Origin: Onchidella celtica
Taxonomy: Eukaryota; Mollusca; Gastropoda; Systellommatophora; Onchidiidae
DNA length: 64,000 bases
Direction of reading: 5' to 3'
Assembly: GCA_963931925.1 (NCBI GenBank)
Contig: OZ007569.1
Span: 26,514,524 to 26,578,523 of the forward strand
The position numbers and the translations under genes are program-made. This document shows, piece by piece, positions 28,260 through 40,730 of the stretch (its first letter is position 1; every line of letters begins with the position of its first letter). The notes under the pieces are model-generated. The model had not been told where the DNA came from, made no database searches, and saw only the letters and a program-made list of their open reading frames with translations.

Positions 28260-29020
28260 TTTTCCTAACCTTTTTCTTGTGTACCAAATATGTCTAGTCG
28301 ACGTGACGAAGTTTTCATATAATAGAATCAGCCACTTCCTGCACCCACCAGCAACGATTGAAAACTGTGGAACTCAGAAAGCTGACGTCAACATATGGGG
28401 CAAAGCTCAACCACAAGCTGATGTACTGATTATAGATGGCTCCGCCTTTGTGCGTTGTCTTTATTCAAGTAGCAGCTGTCAAATTTCGAGAATGTTCAGA
28501 AATTAATTCTGTAGAAGATCAAAAATCGATGTACTTGCTCAGGGCCATGCACAAGCTGATGTAGTGTTTGATCAATACAAGTCCGACAACCTGAACGCCT
28601 AGGAAACTGAAAGGGGCTGGGAGCTGACATAAGGTGACACCAGTTGAAAGGGTGCCGAAGAGCTGGCCTACAGATTTACAAAACAATGACAACAAATCCG
28701 GAGTATTTCCTCTGCAGGCCAGCAGTACATATGACGTACATAATGGCATTGTTTAACAAGAAATGAAAAGAGTCTGCAACAAGATAGCGAGGCATTCAAT
28801 CCCTTGCACATATGAGGAGGCCAGTTAAAGAAATTCGTGCATCTGAGGAGTGCAGTTGAACACGTCTACTGTATTACTTCAAGTCATACAGACATAACAA
28901 TTATTGCAGTATCAGTTTTTGACCAACTCAGAGTTTCTGGACTGCAGCAACTTTCAGTCTCTCTTCGCAAATAAAGAAAAAGAGACATTGAAATATTGGT
29001 CAAAACCTACATGCAGAACG
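28260..29020 (+). pseudogene. Eroded transposon-associated gene (DTDVVVL-type family)
   Basis: Fragments in several frames match, from memory, a large uncharacterised family abundant in cnidarian and molluscan genomes: LIIDGSAFVRCL (28426 on), DVVFDQYKSDNL (28556 on), and HTDITIIAVSVFDQL (28885 on), which corresponds to the usual DTDVVVLA block. Stops and frameshifts separate them. The order is that of the family, which supports one decayed gene rather than chance. Its function is not known to me; it is normally dispersed and repeat-like. No intact copy here. Confidence 0.5.
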
Positions 29021-29716
29021 TCTGCATTCTCATGATGATGGATATTGTTGTAGATCTTTATCTAGGAGAATCGCCTCCCTTGGCATAGCATTGACACCTC
29101 CCTCTTCTTGTCAGTTTTATTTGTTTGTTGTTATTTTGATCCTTGTTTCTTTATTTCTCGCTAGCCCTCAAAAGGGCTCCCTAATTTGCTTCCTTTATCT
29201 TGATCTTCCCTTTTCCTTCTGGCTCTTTTCATGTAGGCTAGCGCCATAAACAAGTCTTAGAGAGGACGACAGAGTTCAGTACTATGGAACGGGAGGGGAG
29301 GTGGGTCCATTTTATATGCTTCAGTATTATTGTTTTGGTTTCTGTCTCACAGCAGGAGAGATAATGTTAATTATTTATTTCATTTACATGTATTTGTTGT
29401 CGCCCCTGCTGGTGGCAAGGGCGAGAAGTTTTTTCTAGTTCAGTCTCTGCTCAATGCGGGCACTGGCTTTTTTTAATTTAGACAGTTAATTGGGGTGAGA
29501 TCGGAAGTGGCCAAAAGTGGTGTGTCCTTGGGGGTAGACAGCAGAAGTAGGATGGGCAGAGGCGAATGTGGGGGTATGGGGAAACATCTGATGCTGGGGA
29601 GGTGGGTCCTAAGTCATACCCAGCCGCCAGGCGGCCCGTTTGTTGATTAATTAGCTAAGAGGGGCTGTTGTTCGTTCTATTGATGTGAGAGGTGTCCCAT
29701 ACCAGATAGTTACCCA
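29021..29716. other. Intergenic DNA, nothing recognised
   Basis: T-rich and mixed sequence, no coding or repeat similarity to the rest of the window seen. Confidence 0.5.
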
Positions 29717-29724
29717 TCGGGTCG

Positions 29725-29937
29725 AGTCCCGTGATTTTTTTTCCGTACGAGCTTTAGCAAATTCAGGAGCGGGGCAGCCACACACCCCCAAACACAGGAC
29801 AGCTCCAACACATCCCAGGTATTTTCGATGACGTTCAGGGTCATAGAAATCCCTTAGCCGATGACTTGTCTTTGGCGGAGTGTTGCTGCCCCGCTCCTTA
29901 ATTTGGAAAAGCTCGAACGGAAAAAAAAATCACGCCG
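29725..29937. mobile_element. 213-bp foldback MITE with possible 8-bp target duplication
   Basis: Arms of about 50 bp: CGTGATTTTTTTTCCGTACG at the left and, reverse complemented from the right, CGTGATTTTTTTTTCCGTTC, both continuing GAGCTTT-CAAATT-AGGAGCGGGGCAGC. TCGGGTCG flanks both sides (29717-29724 and 29938-29945), an 8-bp duplication of hAT type. Confidence 0.75.
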
Positions 29938-29945
29938 TCGGGTCG

Positions 29946-31884
29946 CAATAAAGGACAAAGGTTAGTGTTTTAACTATAACATATTAGTGGTTGGTGCCAG
30001 TCCGATGGACAAGAGGGCTTCCCCCACTCCTGTTATAAGATCCTCAATGGGCTATTTCCTGACGAATGTTTATTAAAAGGTTAAAAGGATTAGTATAATA
30101 CATCGTGATGGATAAGCGTACTCACATCTGAGGTTATGAAGTCAGACACCTCGGCTGGAGAAATTGGCCGTGGCGCAGGCCCACAAGCAACAAGGATGAA
30201 ACCTCCAGGCTCCACACTGACTTGCTGGTTGTTCACATTTTCACTTTTTTTTTTTTTATCAATGAGGGATATGGAGCAAGTTCATAATGGAATGTATGAG
30301 AATAAAGTCCATAGGAAGGCATCATTTTTTACTGGTGATGCTGTTAAGTATTATTAAGTATAGAAGTGTGTACAGATGACCTCATGGTCGTTACTTGGCT
30401 CACATTTCAATTGTTAATTACTAAAATGTATTTACAATAAGATACCTCACATACTGTACAGTTTTGTTCACTTTTGTTTTTGGGTGTGGCAAAAGCAATG
30501 TGAAGATTATCGATCTCACGGCAAGCAATGATGGCAATGTAGTCATAATTCAAACCTACCAAAATCACTAAGACCAGGGGCAAGGCTTCCTCATAATCAA
30601 ATAATCAGTGATTACCCTTCGAATATTAATTCTAGAATTACTGTGTTATCCAGATCGAGCCCAACTCCAAGTCCATTCATTCAGTTCAGCATTCAATTCT
30701 ACCGATGAGTTCTTTTGTTTCTCGGGGGCTTCAGCACAGTGCTGTTGGCCCCCTGTTCTTGATTGTCTCTCTCTTTCTTGTTTATTGTTGTTCTTTCTTT
30801 CTTTCTTTCTGTTGTCTTCGTTCTTCGTCTTTTCTGGTCGTGGTATTTTATTCATTTTCTGGTGAGTGCCAAGGTAAGGGCAAGACAAGTGACAGATGAA
30901 GGGAGATAAGTGGACAGCAGTTCTGGGGCACTGTCCCTTTCAGGAGTTTGATCCCTTTATTGCCAATAAAACATGTCACTAATTGACTGTTTTCCTCTAG
31001 AGCCCCAGTTAAAACTAGTAATAAGATAACTATTAAGGCCTAGCAGGGCTCTAGGGTTTTTGAATTTTGATCTAGTCCCGCAGCAGAGCATAATTTCAGG
31101 GATCTTTATAAAAACTCTGCGTTGGGTGGTCCCGGGTGCAATAGGCATCCGAGGCCATTGTTTCTGCCTGTATGAAACCTGTATGCCTGTATGCCATTCA
31201 ATTCTACCTCGCCATTGCGTTTGTTATATAGTCCAACACCCCTCACCGAAAGGCATCTTTATAGGGACCAATACCTTATGAACTGGTCCATAATTAATGA
31301 TTAACAAAGACTAAGAAGACTTGACTACACCAAGAAGCTAACTTAAGCACAGCCTGTATTCGTCGACGCGGCCCCGTAGACAGCAAAATGGTGGCGATAA
31401 AAATAGGCTTATAATCAACGTTTGACCTGATTTTACTTTGATGTATGCATGTTTTTCACTATTCGGTCGTTTTCATCCTAATCGAAGGGTAAAGAGCAGA
31501 GTGAAAGGGTTAATGTGGATTTTTTTGTTTGTTTGAGGTAATCTAAGAATAATTTACTCTACGCACAGCAAGAGCTATCAAAGCATAATAATATAGTCTA
31601 GATCTAGACAAATGTGATCAAAATTAGTCGAACGTATTAAGAACATCACTTCACTTGATAGGTCGAGCGAACCTATACTGCAACGGCAGATAGCCACTTC
31701 TCCGAGATCGCTGCACACCGTTGTGTCACAGAGATGCCACTTAAGCACTTTCTGCCACTTAATGTTAATGGATCCTTTTCGAGAAACTTTATGAGATGGT
31801 AGAATAACAAAACCTCTGGCTATGAAATATTATGACAATGAAAACTTGCCGTTCAAATTATATTTTAAAAAATGGATGAAAAAT
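29946..31884. other. Intergenic DNA, no gene recognised
   Basis: Includes a TTTC-rich tract near 30795-30815. Short ORFs here show no recognisable domain. Confidence 0.45.
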
Positions 31885-31887
31885 ATG

Positions 31888-32165
31888 CGTTACCAGCTGA
31901 GTTCCCAGTCCTGCCCGGGACAAATCGATTTATTAGTTTCAGTTCTGGGTGATTATTATGGACCTGCTTCATTTTGCCTGTTCCTTTAGCTTTATTTCAT
32001 TTTTGTTTGTTTGTTTGTTTTTAGATATGTTTTACTGCTCCCCCTTTGCGCGTTGACGTCCTGCGCGTCCCGCCAGCATCCGTCAAATTAAATGGCTATG
32101 ATTATTTTGCGCACGGGTTAGTTTGTTTGTTAGTGAACACATCGCAGGAAGTGATGACGTCATGT
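31888..32165 (-). mobile_element. Helitron-like repeat, diverged partial copy
   Basis: ACCAGCTGAG, CCTGCCCGGGA and TTAGTTTCAGTTCTGGGTG are shared with the unit at 35367-36048, as are TGCGCACGGGTTA and the C-rich block near 32040. Ends are diverged. Confidence 0.55.
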
Positions 32166-32169
32166 GTTA

Positions 32170-35100
32170 ATGAAAAAGAAATATCATAATATTTTCCTAG
32201 GCATAATTATTGAAAACACAAACCTGTGTACTTTTGGCCCTGCAGCGTCAATCTCCCAATTCCAGACTCTTTCTTTTTCCCAGTGCTTAGGCACATTGAG
32301 AACACACAAAGTTTCATACTTCATAGTCTTAGAACTCAATCTCATCATTCAAACCAGCCCTAACCGGAAGTTGTTTTCTGAGTGTGATATAGATACCGGA
32401 ACCAATCTCAATGACATTAATTTGCCGAAAAAATAGACCGAACGCCAATGTGTCGCAACTTAGCAACTAAGACAAACGTTCTGCGAGTTATTAATTATTT
32501 TTTTATTTTCTGTGCCGACGACACGACGACAGTCTATTCTGAGCGCTGTATAAAATCTGAGGGCCACTGTATCAGCATTAACAGAGGATTAGCGAAAGGC
32601 GCGCTGCAATTGTCGTAAGGTTTCACTTTTATTAGTATAGATAAGTCTGTTAGTATGAATGAATGGTATTTTCAGGTTAGTTTAGCTTGTAAATTGCTGT
32701 ATTCCTGTCTTGTTGACAAGAATCGTCCGCTCTTTAGATTTTGCAGTGTCTAGCGCCCGTGTCATTGTTTTAGTCGCTGCATTTATAATTATGTAAATAT
32801 GATGTAGCGATACGTCCTATTATAAGGATCTTACTAGCTTAACTTCTGATTACCCTCTGCAGAGGTCCACGCTTCGCCCCTGATTAAGATATCAGTAAGT
32901 GAGATAGATGACGAATTGTGTTTTTCACAAAGAATTTGCAAACATAAGTCTTTGTGGCTTGAGGTGAATGTCCCTGTAAATCACATTTGGCCAGGTGGCT
33001 GTACAATTTTGTTTCTCCAACATGACCGAAAAAAGTGAACCCAGGACGCATACTGGACAAGGTTTCCACAGCACCAAGGAATGAGCATGAAGGCAAGTCC
33101 TTATGCTCTTCTGAGTGATTCATCCTTTGAGACATTAGTATGGTTTAGAACTATGATAAGTTGCTCATATTTTTGCATGTATAATGGATTCAGCGTCCAG
33201 GACACATAGTTTTAAAACTGCCAGGTACGTCAAAGATTTTGCATTAAAAATATTCAAACAAATCAGAAATCACATTTGCTATTTATGATCCTGCTCCCAT
33301 GCTGATTAGCCAGGGCTCAAAGAGCACTGATTTATCTCCGTGACAAATATGTGGTGGAACAGAGTCAGTTTGAAAAACACTTCTTTGAGATACTGACAGT
33401 CCAGATGTTGAAAAATGCATCCTCACAGTGATAGGCATGTAATAACATGCTATATCAAATGGCAGCTCTCAAAATAGTTTACTGGTAGAAACAGTAACTG
33501 ATGTGTGGTAATCTCTATCCTCAAATAATATGGAAACAAAAAGGGTCTTGAATATTGAACAGTGAGGCCAGTATGGGGAGGATGAAATATTTACTTGAAT
33601 TAATATACATGAAACCTGCAGAGTAAGCCAACCGACATAATAATGGTACATGAAATCAGTAGGGCTTTCATTTACCTCGCATGAGGAAGATCCTTCCACT
33701 GCAAACTCAGATCATAAATATTTTCTAAGAATGAAGACACAAGGAAGTTTGAGATACCTAGTGGATGTTGTTGTTCTTGATGATATTGCTCTTTGTGTCC
33801 AGTTTTACAACTAAGTTCCCCAGACCAAGCATATTTGCCGAAAGGCGAGGGGGCAACAATTGTACTTAGTATTAACAGTATTTTGGACAAAAAGAGTAAT
33901 TGTTTTAAAATCACTGTTTTTAGTCTCTAAAAGGAAAGCGATACAGGACATCTTGATAATTTTACCTTTTTATCTCCCTTGATGTACTGTATCCAACAAC
34001 CAAACTCCACTGTATGAGTGTTCATGCTTAAAATTATATTATGTCTGTGAATGAGATGCACATTTATATCACAAGATTCAACCATCAGTTATTCCATACC
34101 ATAGCAAACATGAATCTGTAGGGAATAGCAAAACTAAAATTAAAGTACTGTTTGTTTTTAACCATCATGAACGAAATGGAATAAAAAGGAAGAATGAGTT
34201 TTGTGAAAGGCAAAAACATCATTGCAGTCAACACTTTTGTCAAAGAAATACACGTGGAAATCATAAGATGTGTGTTAGACTGACTTTTATGTATGGATTA
34301 CCAAATCTTGGACATTTCTTACAGAAACTTTGTCTGCTTGAGTTCAGTGAGTAATATCAGTATGTATCCTCATTGGCCATCTGTAAAGGATATACTTTCT
34401 GTTTGGAGGTGGCAAGCATATGAAAAGTGTACATGGGGAGAGAGGGTATTTCTGGGGAGCAAACATGCTTGTCAGTTCTGGTAGTGAATTTAAGTATGAT
34501 CTTTTTTTTTTTTTTTTTCAACAAAAAAGTATGATCTTATTTAGGTTTTTATTTTTTTCAACAAAAAAGTTGTAGGATTATGTAAAAATCAAATGTAGGC
34601 CGTATATCTAATGAAATAGTCAAATAGTCTACACACAAATGCTATTTCAAGTTTAAAACACCGGTGCCTTCTCATGGACATTCATCATTCCAGTAGCCAT
34701 AAACTTGTAGTGGGGGGGAAGGGGAGGTTAATGCCGGGGAGGGGGTGGGGGGGGGCATCAAAAATCAATGAAATCAAGCATAAATGCTGTATGCATGGCC
34801 CCTTGTGATAGTGATTGGGAAACAAGTTAGATATGTTCAAATTCTAAACGGTTCCAAGGAGTGTCATATTAAAGAAATGACTTATTGTTTTAAAGGAGTG
34901 ACACAGAAAAATGAACAAATATTTCGAAGGAGTGGTATTTGAAAGCATAATTTTTTTTCCAAAGCTATCAAGAGAGACTGTTAAAGAGGAAAATAAATAA
35001 ATAAATGAAGGTATCTAATCTAAAGTAATACCTCAAGACATCACAAGTGGTGCGGCACAAGTACAGTTGTTATCCTCGCACCAAGATAATGATTGATTGG

Positions 35101-35366
35101 TTTGAGATCATTGGTATCACTCTGTGTATGCCATGAATGCTGTCTTGTCTTTACCCATCTCGGACTTTACGAGTTCATATCTATCCAGTACAGACCAAAA
35201 AAGTTTGAAATCAAATCCCATCTCCAAGTGAAAAACATACAGAAATACATGTTATTCTGCTTATGGTCAGAATTGAGAGCACGGACTCAACGATAATCCA
35301 CTTTCAAGTTTATCCACCTTCTTCTTTAGTGCAGGGGAAAGTCTATGGGTCACTGTTTTATTTTTA
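32170..35366. other. Intergenic DNA, no gene recognised
   Basis: Only short ORFs. Minus-strand frames between 32884 and 33914 are moderately open but match no family I know and are broken by stops. Poly-G runs occur near 34712-34757. Confidence 0.45.
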
Positions 35367-36048
35367 ACTAGCTGAGGTCCCCGGCCCTGCCCGGGATATT
35401 TCGGTTTGAATATTAGTTTCAGTTCTGGGTGGTTTTTATGGACCTGCTTCATCTTGCCTGTTCCTATTTGTTTACTTTATTTTTGTTTATTTGTTTTTAA
35501 TTAAGTCTTACTGCTCTACCTTTGTGAGTTGACACCCTGCGCGTGCCGTACAATAGCATGATTTGCGCACGGGTTAATGTTTGATAGTGAACGATGTGAT
35601 AACGAAACCTTAAAATGGCGAACCATGACTCGAAATAGATCTAAATGATGCCGAAACAATGAAAAATGAAACGTAGAAGCCTGAATATTTCATAATTTCT
35701 AATATAGCCCATGTTAATTTCGCATTGATAATATGCTGTTGTGCAAAGTTTGAAGCCTGAGTGTGATGGGGTTCCTGAGCCTTAGGTGACCAAAGTTTCG
35801 ACTTAACAAAATATCTTACTACACTCGGCCCTGTCTGAGCTGTAAAAATGACGAATCGGAAAACCTCGAACGGCCCATTTTGTTTTCTATTTTTCTAAAT
35901 TTTTAAGGTTGTTGCATCATTAAAATAAATTGATACAAACCTTGCTCAGTCTTTGAACTACTTTCAGTAATTTTTTCATGGCTCTACGTTCAGTAGTTTT
36001 TTCAGCTATAGAGCACAACCGTCCAATTTTACCCAATCTATATATATA
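35367..36048 (-). mobile_element. Helitron-like non-autonomous repeat, unit 1
   Basis: 682 bp starting ACTAGCTGAGGTCCCCGGCC and ending CCCAATCTATATATATA. Read on the minus strand the end is a GC hairpin (CCCGGGCAGGGCCGGGG) a few bases before CTAG followed by T, the layout of a Helitron 3' terminus. No Rep/helicase ORF is present. It forms the left arm of a long inverted pair with 36721-37420. Confidence 0.6.
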
Positions 36049-36180
36049 ACTAGCTGAGGTCCCCGGCCCTGCCCGGGATAAATCGGTTTGAATATTAGTT
36101 TCAGTTCTGGGTGGTTATTATGGACCTGCTTCATCTTGTCTGTTCCTATTTGTTTATTTTATTTTTGTTTGTTTGATTTT
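36049..36180 (-). mobile_element. Helitron-like repeat, partial copy next to unit 1
   Basis: Repeats the first 130 bp of unit 1 (ACTAGCTGAGGTCCCCGGCC on), head to tail directly after its TA tract, then changes to unrelated sequence. Confidence 0.6.
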
Positions 36181-36402
36181 TAAGTAGATCGAGGTAGATT
36201 TCTACATCTAGAATCTAGATCTAGGGCTATTGATTGCACAAAATGCCAAAAACACAGTAGATAGATCTAGGCCAAGACTCCAGATCTAAACACATCTAGA
36301 TCTATACGGAAGAAGATTCTATGCACTGCTTAGTTGATTTTTAAGTAGATCGAGGTAGATTTCTACATCTAGGGCTATTGATTGCACAAAATGCTAGATC
36401 TA
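36174..36402. repeat. Direct repeats rich in CTAGATCTAG
   Basis: GATTTTTAAGTAGATCGAGG plus TAGATTTCTACATCTAG, and later GGCTATTGATTGCACAAAATG, occur twice, starting near 36174 and 36339, with AGATCTAG palindromes between. Confidence 0.7.
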
Positions 36403-36720
36403 GATCTAGTGTGTTTACGAGTTTCCGGTCCATTCAATTTGAAGAGGATAGAGATCTATGTAAAAAAGATAGATGTGAGTGTGAAACAAAGGAAAGCGCT
36501 TAAAAAGGCTACTAGAGTTTTTTTCCGGCGGATTTTTTGTTTGATTTTTCTAAAATCAATAGAGCATCAAATTTCAAGAAGTATTCCTTAAAAACCCCGT
36601 ACGTTTTGCTCTGCATCAGCACAAAAAATTTCAGAACTCTGTGTGCTGTGGTCATGGAATGCATAGAGGACAAAGTTTTCAAGTCCTCAAATATATATAT
36701 ATAGATAAAAAATAGATAGA

Positions 36721-37420
36721 TATATAAGATTGGGTAAAATTGGACGGTTGTACTCTATAGCTGAAAAAACTACTGAACGTAGAGCCATGAAAAAAATACT
36801 GAAAGTAGTTCAAAGACTGAGAAAGGTTTGTATCAATTCATTTTAAGGATGCAACAACCTTAAAAATTTAGAAAAATAGAAAACAAAATGGGCCGTTCGA
36901 GGTTTTCCGATTCGTCATTTTTACAGCTCAGACAGGGCCGAATGTAGTAAGATATTTTGGTAACTCGAAACTTTGGTCACCTAAGGCTCAGGAATCGCAT
37001 CACACTCAGGCTTCAAATTTTGCACAACAGCATATTATCAATGCGAAATTAACATGGGCCATATTAGAAATTATGAAATGTTCAGGCTTCTGCGTTTCAT
37101 TTTTCATTGTTTCGGCATCATTTAGATCTATTTCGAGTCATGGTTCGCCATTTTAAGGTTTCGTTATCACTTCCTGCGATGTGTTCACTATCAAACACAC
37201 TAACCCGTGCGCAAATCATGCTATTATTGCTATTGTACGGCACGCGCAGGGTGTCACCTCACAAAGGCAGGGCAGTAAGATTTAATTAAAAACAAACAAA
37301 CAAAAATAAAATATAAAAAATAGGAACAGGCAAGATGAAGCAGGTCCATAATAACCACCCAGAACTGAAACTAACATTCAAACCGATTTATCCCGGGCAG
37401 GGCCGGGGACCTCAGCTAGT
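36721..37420 (+). mobile_element. Helitron-like non-autonomous repeat, inverted unit
   Basis: About 700 bp, reverse complement of 35367-36048. It begins TATATAAGATTGGGTAAAAT and ends CCCGGGCAGGGCCGGGGACC then TCAGCTAG followed by T and a TA run. Small indels separate the arms. Confidence 0.65.
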
Positions 37421-38170
37421 TATATATATAGAAGATAGATAGATGCTAGCCAACAAGTAATTACAAAGCTAATTGGCCATAGAGACAACGCGACCGCCTG
37501 ATTATGGGTTATGTCATTCTTAGTTACTATTGTTACAAAGAGAACCAGTCATCGCTTTTAACTTATGCTGAATGACAAATTCAAACGTAATCAGGCAACA
37601 AGTTCAAAAGTATTCCAGATGTATGCAGACGAAGCAGAAATTTCATTTCCATATTCCTATTCATGTGCTCTTTTATTACGGTAATGTTAGTTTCACTCCT
37701 TTGAAATTCATCTCCTTTGTCATTTGTCACGACACTCCTTTGAGATTAACCGACTTGAGTTATCCCTACATTCATTTTTAGCGAGTGAAATGTTGCTCGC
37801 CTTTTGGCTTGAAGCATCTTTGGTGCTGAGTCATAACCGAACTTCAGTTCAATATTTCAGCATTGTGATGATAAAAATTTGCTGAGAGCAATATCAGGTA
37901 TGAAGTTCCCCACTACAATGATGATGGGAATGAATAGAATATTACTCCACCCCAATATATCTTTAATTATTTCTTGTTCTAATGTTATATATGTAATGTA
38001 TTTGTTAAGACGCAGATCTGTTTAAAAGGAGAATGTACTTGATGCATTCGATATCTTGAATTGTGGCAGATTGTTATTTGTACATGTTGTTAATTAAAAA
38101 ATCTTTATTGAAATTTTTTAGAATGATTCATTTATTGTGGAAGACTCGTAGACCTATTAACGTTATTTAT
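37421..38170. other. Intergenic DNA, nothing recognised
   Basis: AT-rich, short ORFs only. Confidence 0.5.
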
Positions 38171-38178
38171 TACTATTA

Positions 38179-38219
<41 letters not shown>

Positions 38220-38246
38220 GTTATTATTATTATTATTATTATTATA
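38171..38246. repeat. (TTA)n microsatellite
   Basis: About 22 TTA/ATT units with one interruption near 38220. Apparent poly-tyrosine ORF is an artefact. Confidence 0.95.
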
Positions 38247-38704
38247 TACTGTACATGCATTTATTCCAAAAATTGTGGGTCTTCTCTCACTGAGGTGTAT
38301 CTGACCTCAGATCCGAGTGTCTTTCCCTTTAACCTGCTCTCAAGAAAGCATCCATGACAGGCTGAATCTCATAAGGGCTTCAATATTTTCTGTGAAAGCA
38401 ATTAAAGTGTGTGACTTCATTTCAACAACTTTTAACAACTTGCACTTATATACAATTACAATGTTAAAACATTTATCCGCACTTTCTTCTAAGAACAATG
38501 CCTAAATCCTCCCCTCTTCTCAAGCAGAACATCTGTCTGCTGTTTTATAGTAACGTCCATGTGGATTTTGATGTTAATCAGAATAAGAGTGGCATTGTTT
38601 GTTGATTAAATTGCTGAGATACTGAGCTATTGGTGAGAGAAACTGAATTCAAAACAGTTCTTTAAAAGAGCTAAGAAAGTAAGGTTGACTATCAGTGATC
38701 ATTC

Positions 38705-38880
38705 AAAGAGTCTCCATGGTAAAAGGCAAATGTAATGTTAATATTATCTGCCACATATTCTGTATCCAAATCGGGCCTGTCTTCTCTTTTGATTTTGACA
38801 AACTTTTCTCTCCATTGTCTCTTCACTGCATTTGTGACTGCCCAATAGTGGAAAAGAATTCCAGGATTTCTCATTGAACT
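38705..38880 (-). pseudogene. L1/Tx1-like LINE ORF2 fragment
   Basis: The minus strand reads NPGILFHYWAVTNAVKRQWR and KREDRPDL, closely matching the ORF2 region at 18135-18235 (YPGIHFDYWAVTNAVKKERK, RKEDRPPL). It is an isolated piece of the same or a sister LINE family, with no flanking homology detected. Confidence 0.75.
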
Positions 38881-38899
38881 GAAAGCTTTTTTCACATAT

Positions 38900-40728
38900 T
38901 CAGTTTGTATTTGTATAGCTGAATACCTGTTCCCGCTTCATACCTGGGGTGTTTGCTAATTACCCGGTATTTGTAAGCATTCATGCTGATGTGGATCTTG
39001 TCCAATCTCTTTTTTTTAGTTGGAGACATGACCAAAATGTTCAGATTTTCGATAATCATATCGAACATTGCCATAATATCTCAACCCTTCAGAACCTTCT
39101 TGTTCTACACTATATATATTTTTCTCTGTTGCAGGAAATGACCGGATCGATTTGGGGAAGGGTGGGACATGATGGTAGTGGATGGGAACAATGCACCAGA
39201 TTCTTGAATTATGTGAGTGCTTTGAACGTTTTAAGCAGATTCAATTTTGATGCAAGTCTGGTGAATCTTAGAGCGCTCGGCATTTTATTGTGGGTTGGAG
39301 AAAAGCATCAGCATGAATGATTGTCAGACGAAGCAGTCCAGCACTTGCCGAGGACAGAATCCTATTCGCAAATGTGTACTTTTTTAAAATGTAAACGGCG
39401 TTTTATGTTACCTCACAAATCTGTATACCGGTACAGTATACGGTGTCAGTTTCCTTTCTACCAACCTAGTCTGCCGTTTTGCTACCGTGATCTCTGTCTT
39501 TTCTGGTTAATTTCTTGCACAGTGATGCGCATACATATAGTATTGGGCTACCTAGCGTTGCAACAGTTGGAAGAGATCATGCTCTATTATCATGAACAGT
39601 TGAGGCCAAAGGTATTGTTATGCTATTGTGTTTTATTTCTTGTTTACTTTACATGGTGTGGATATTTGTCGTTGGTAATGCTATGAAAGTAAAACGTGAT
39701 CAAGTCCTACCATGAAATCCGGTAACAGGATCTCTTTAGAAACGTGCATAATGCACACTATAGTATGCAGTAGATAAGTGAATGATGAACCACGTGTGCT
39801 ACACTGGCAATGAGTGAAACTGGTGTGATGAAGGTTTCTGCTGGATTTACACCTTTCTTTGATTAAGAACATTTTTCACTTGTCTCTTTGTGGATAATAC
39901 AATTGGCAATTCCATGTCACGAAGCATTTTATTCTGTCATCATTGTACATGATACATAACATACAGCTAGGAAAAAAATGTAGGTTTGAAAGTAGAAAAG
40001 CTGGACTTTACGTTCCTACAAAAATCACTACGCCAGCATTACTGACAGAGGAGATGCGGGACAACTTTTGGACTGCCCCCCCCCCTTCCACGTAACAGCT
40101 TGCCATATATATATATAAATACTAATAATCGATTCAACAAATAAAAGAAGTTAACAAAAACGACATATTCATTGCTTCACTACCACACAAATTTATTGTT
40201 ATCCCTGTCGTCTTTATCTGATATAAAAACATTTTTATGACATCATTAAAAGACACTTTTATTGTGGTTGATATCGATAGTCTCCTACTATGAACAAGTT
40301 TTATTGCATTTTTCACGCCCACCTTTAATTGAAGTCGTAAAACACGAATGTAGAGGTTTACAGCAGTGACATTTTTGTCTAAGTTGTCACGATGCCTCGA
40401 CAGTCTGATCCAGACGTAAAGAAAATTGCTCTGGGAGCACGTTAAGACATCGAGACAATCGGCAGGTGTTTCGTTTGTTTCTTAGTGTTCCCAGATTGTG
40501 CGGGAAAGCGGTTTAAAAATAAAAATAATAATGATGATAATATGTTTAATAAATGTAAAACTATAATCCTGTAACCGTCGATAGTCGTGACTTAGAAGTG
40601 GAAACATTTAAATAAGTTGTAAAAATGTAAAATACAATGATCTTTGTTTTGGCTCCCTGTAAAAAGGCCCCAGCACCGGAAACGAACTGAAACGATTTTA
40701 ATACGCATTCAATTCCACGAGCGCGCTT
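38900..40728. other. Intergenic DNA, no gene recognised
   Basis: A plus-strand stretch (38949-39686) is open in two consecutive frames separated by one stop but shows no known domain. A C run lies near 40075 and a TA run near 40105. Confidence 0.4.
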
Positions 40729-40730
40729 TC

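Noticed and set aside
32884..33914. Moderately open minus-strand frames, one with a hydrophobic start
   Set aside because: Interrupted by stops, no family recognised, no consistent splice structure found.
38949..39686. Two consecutive open frames on the plus strand
   Set aside because: No known domain, one intervening stop, and flanking splice-like sites are not convincing.
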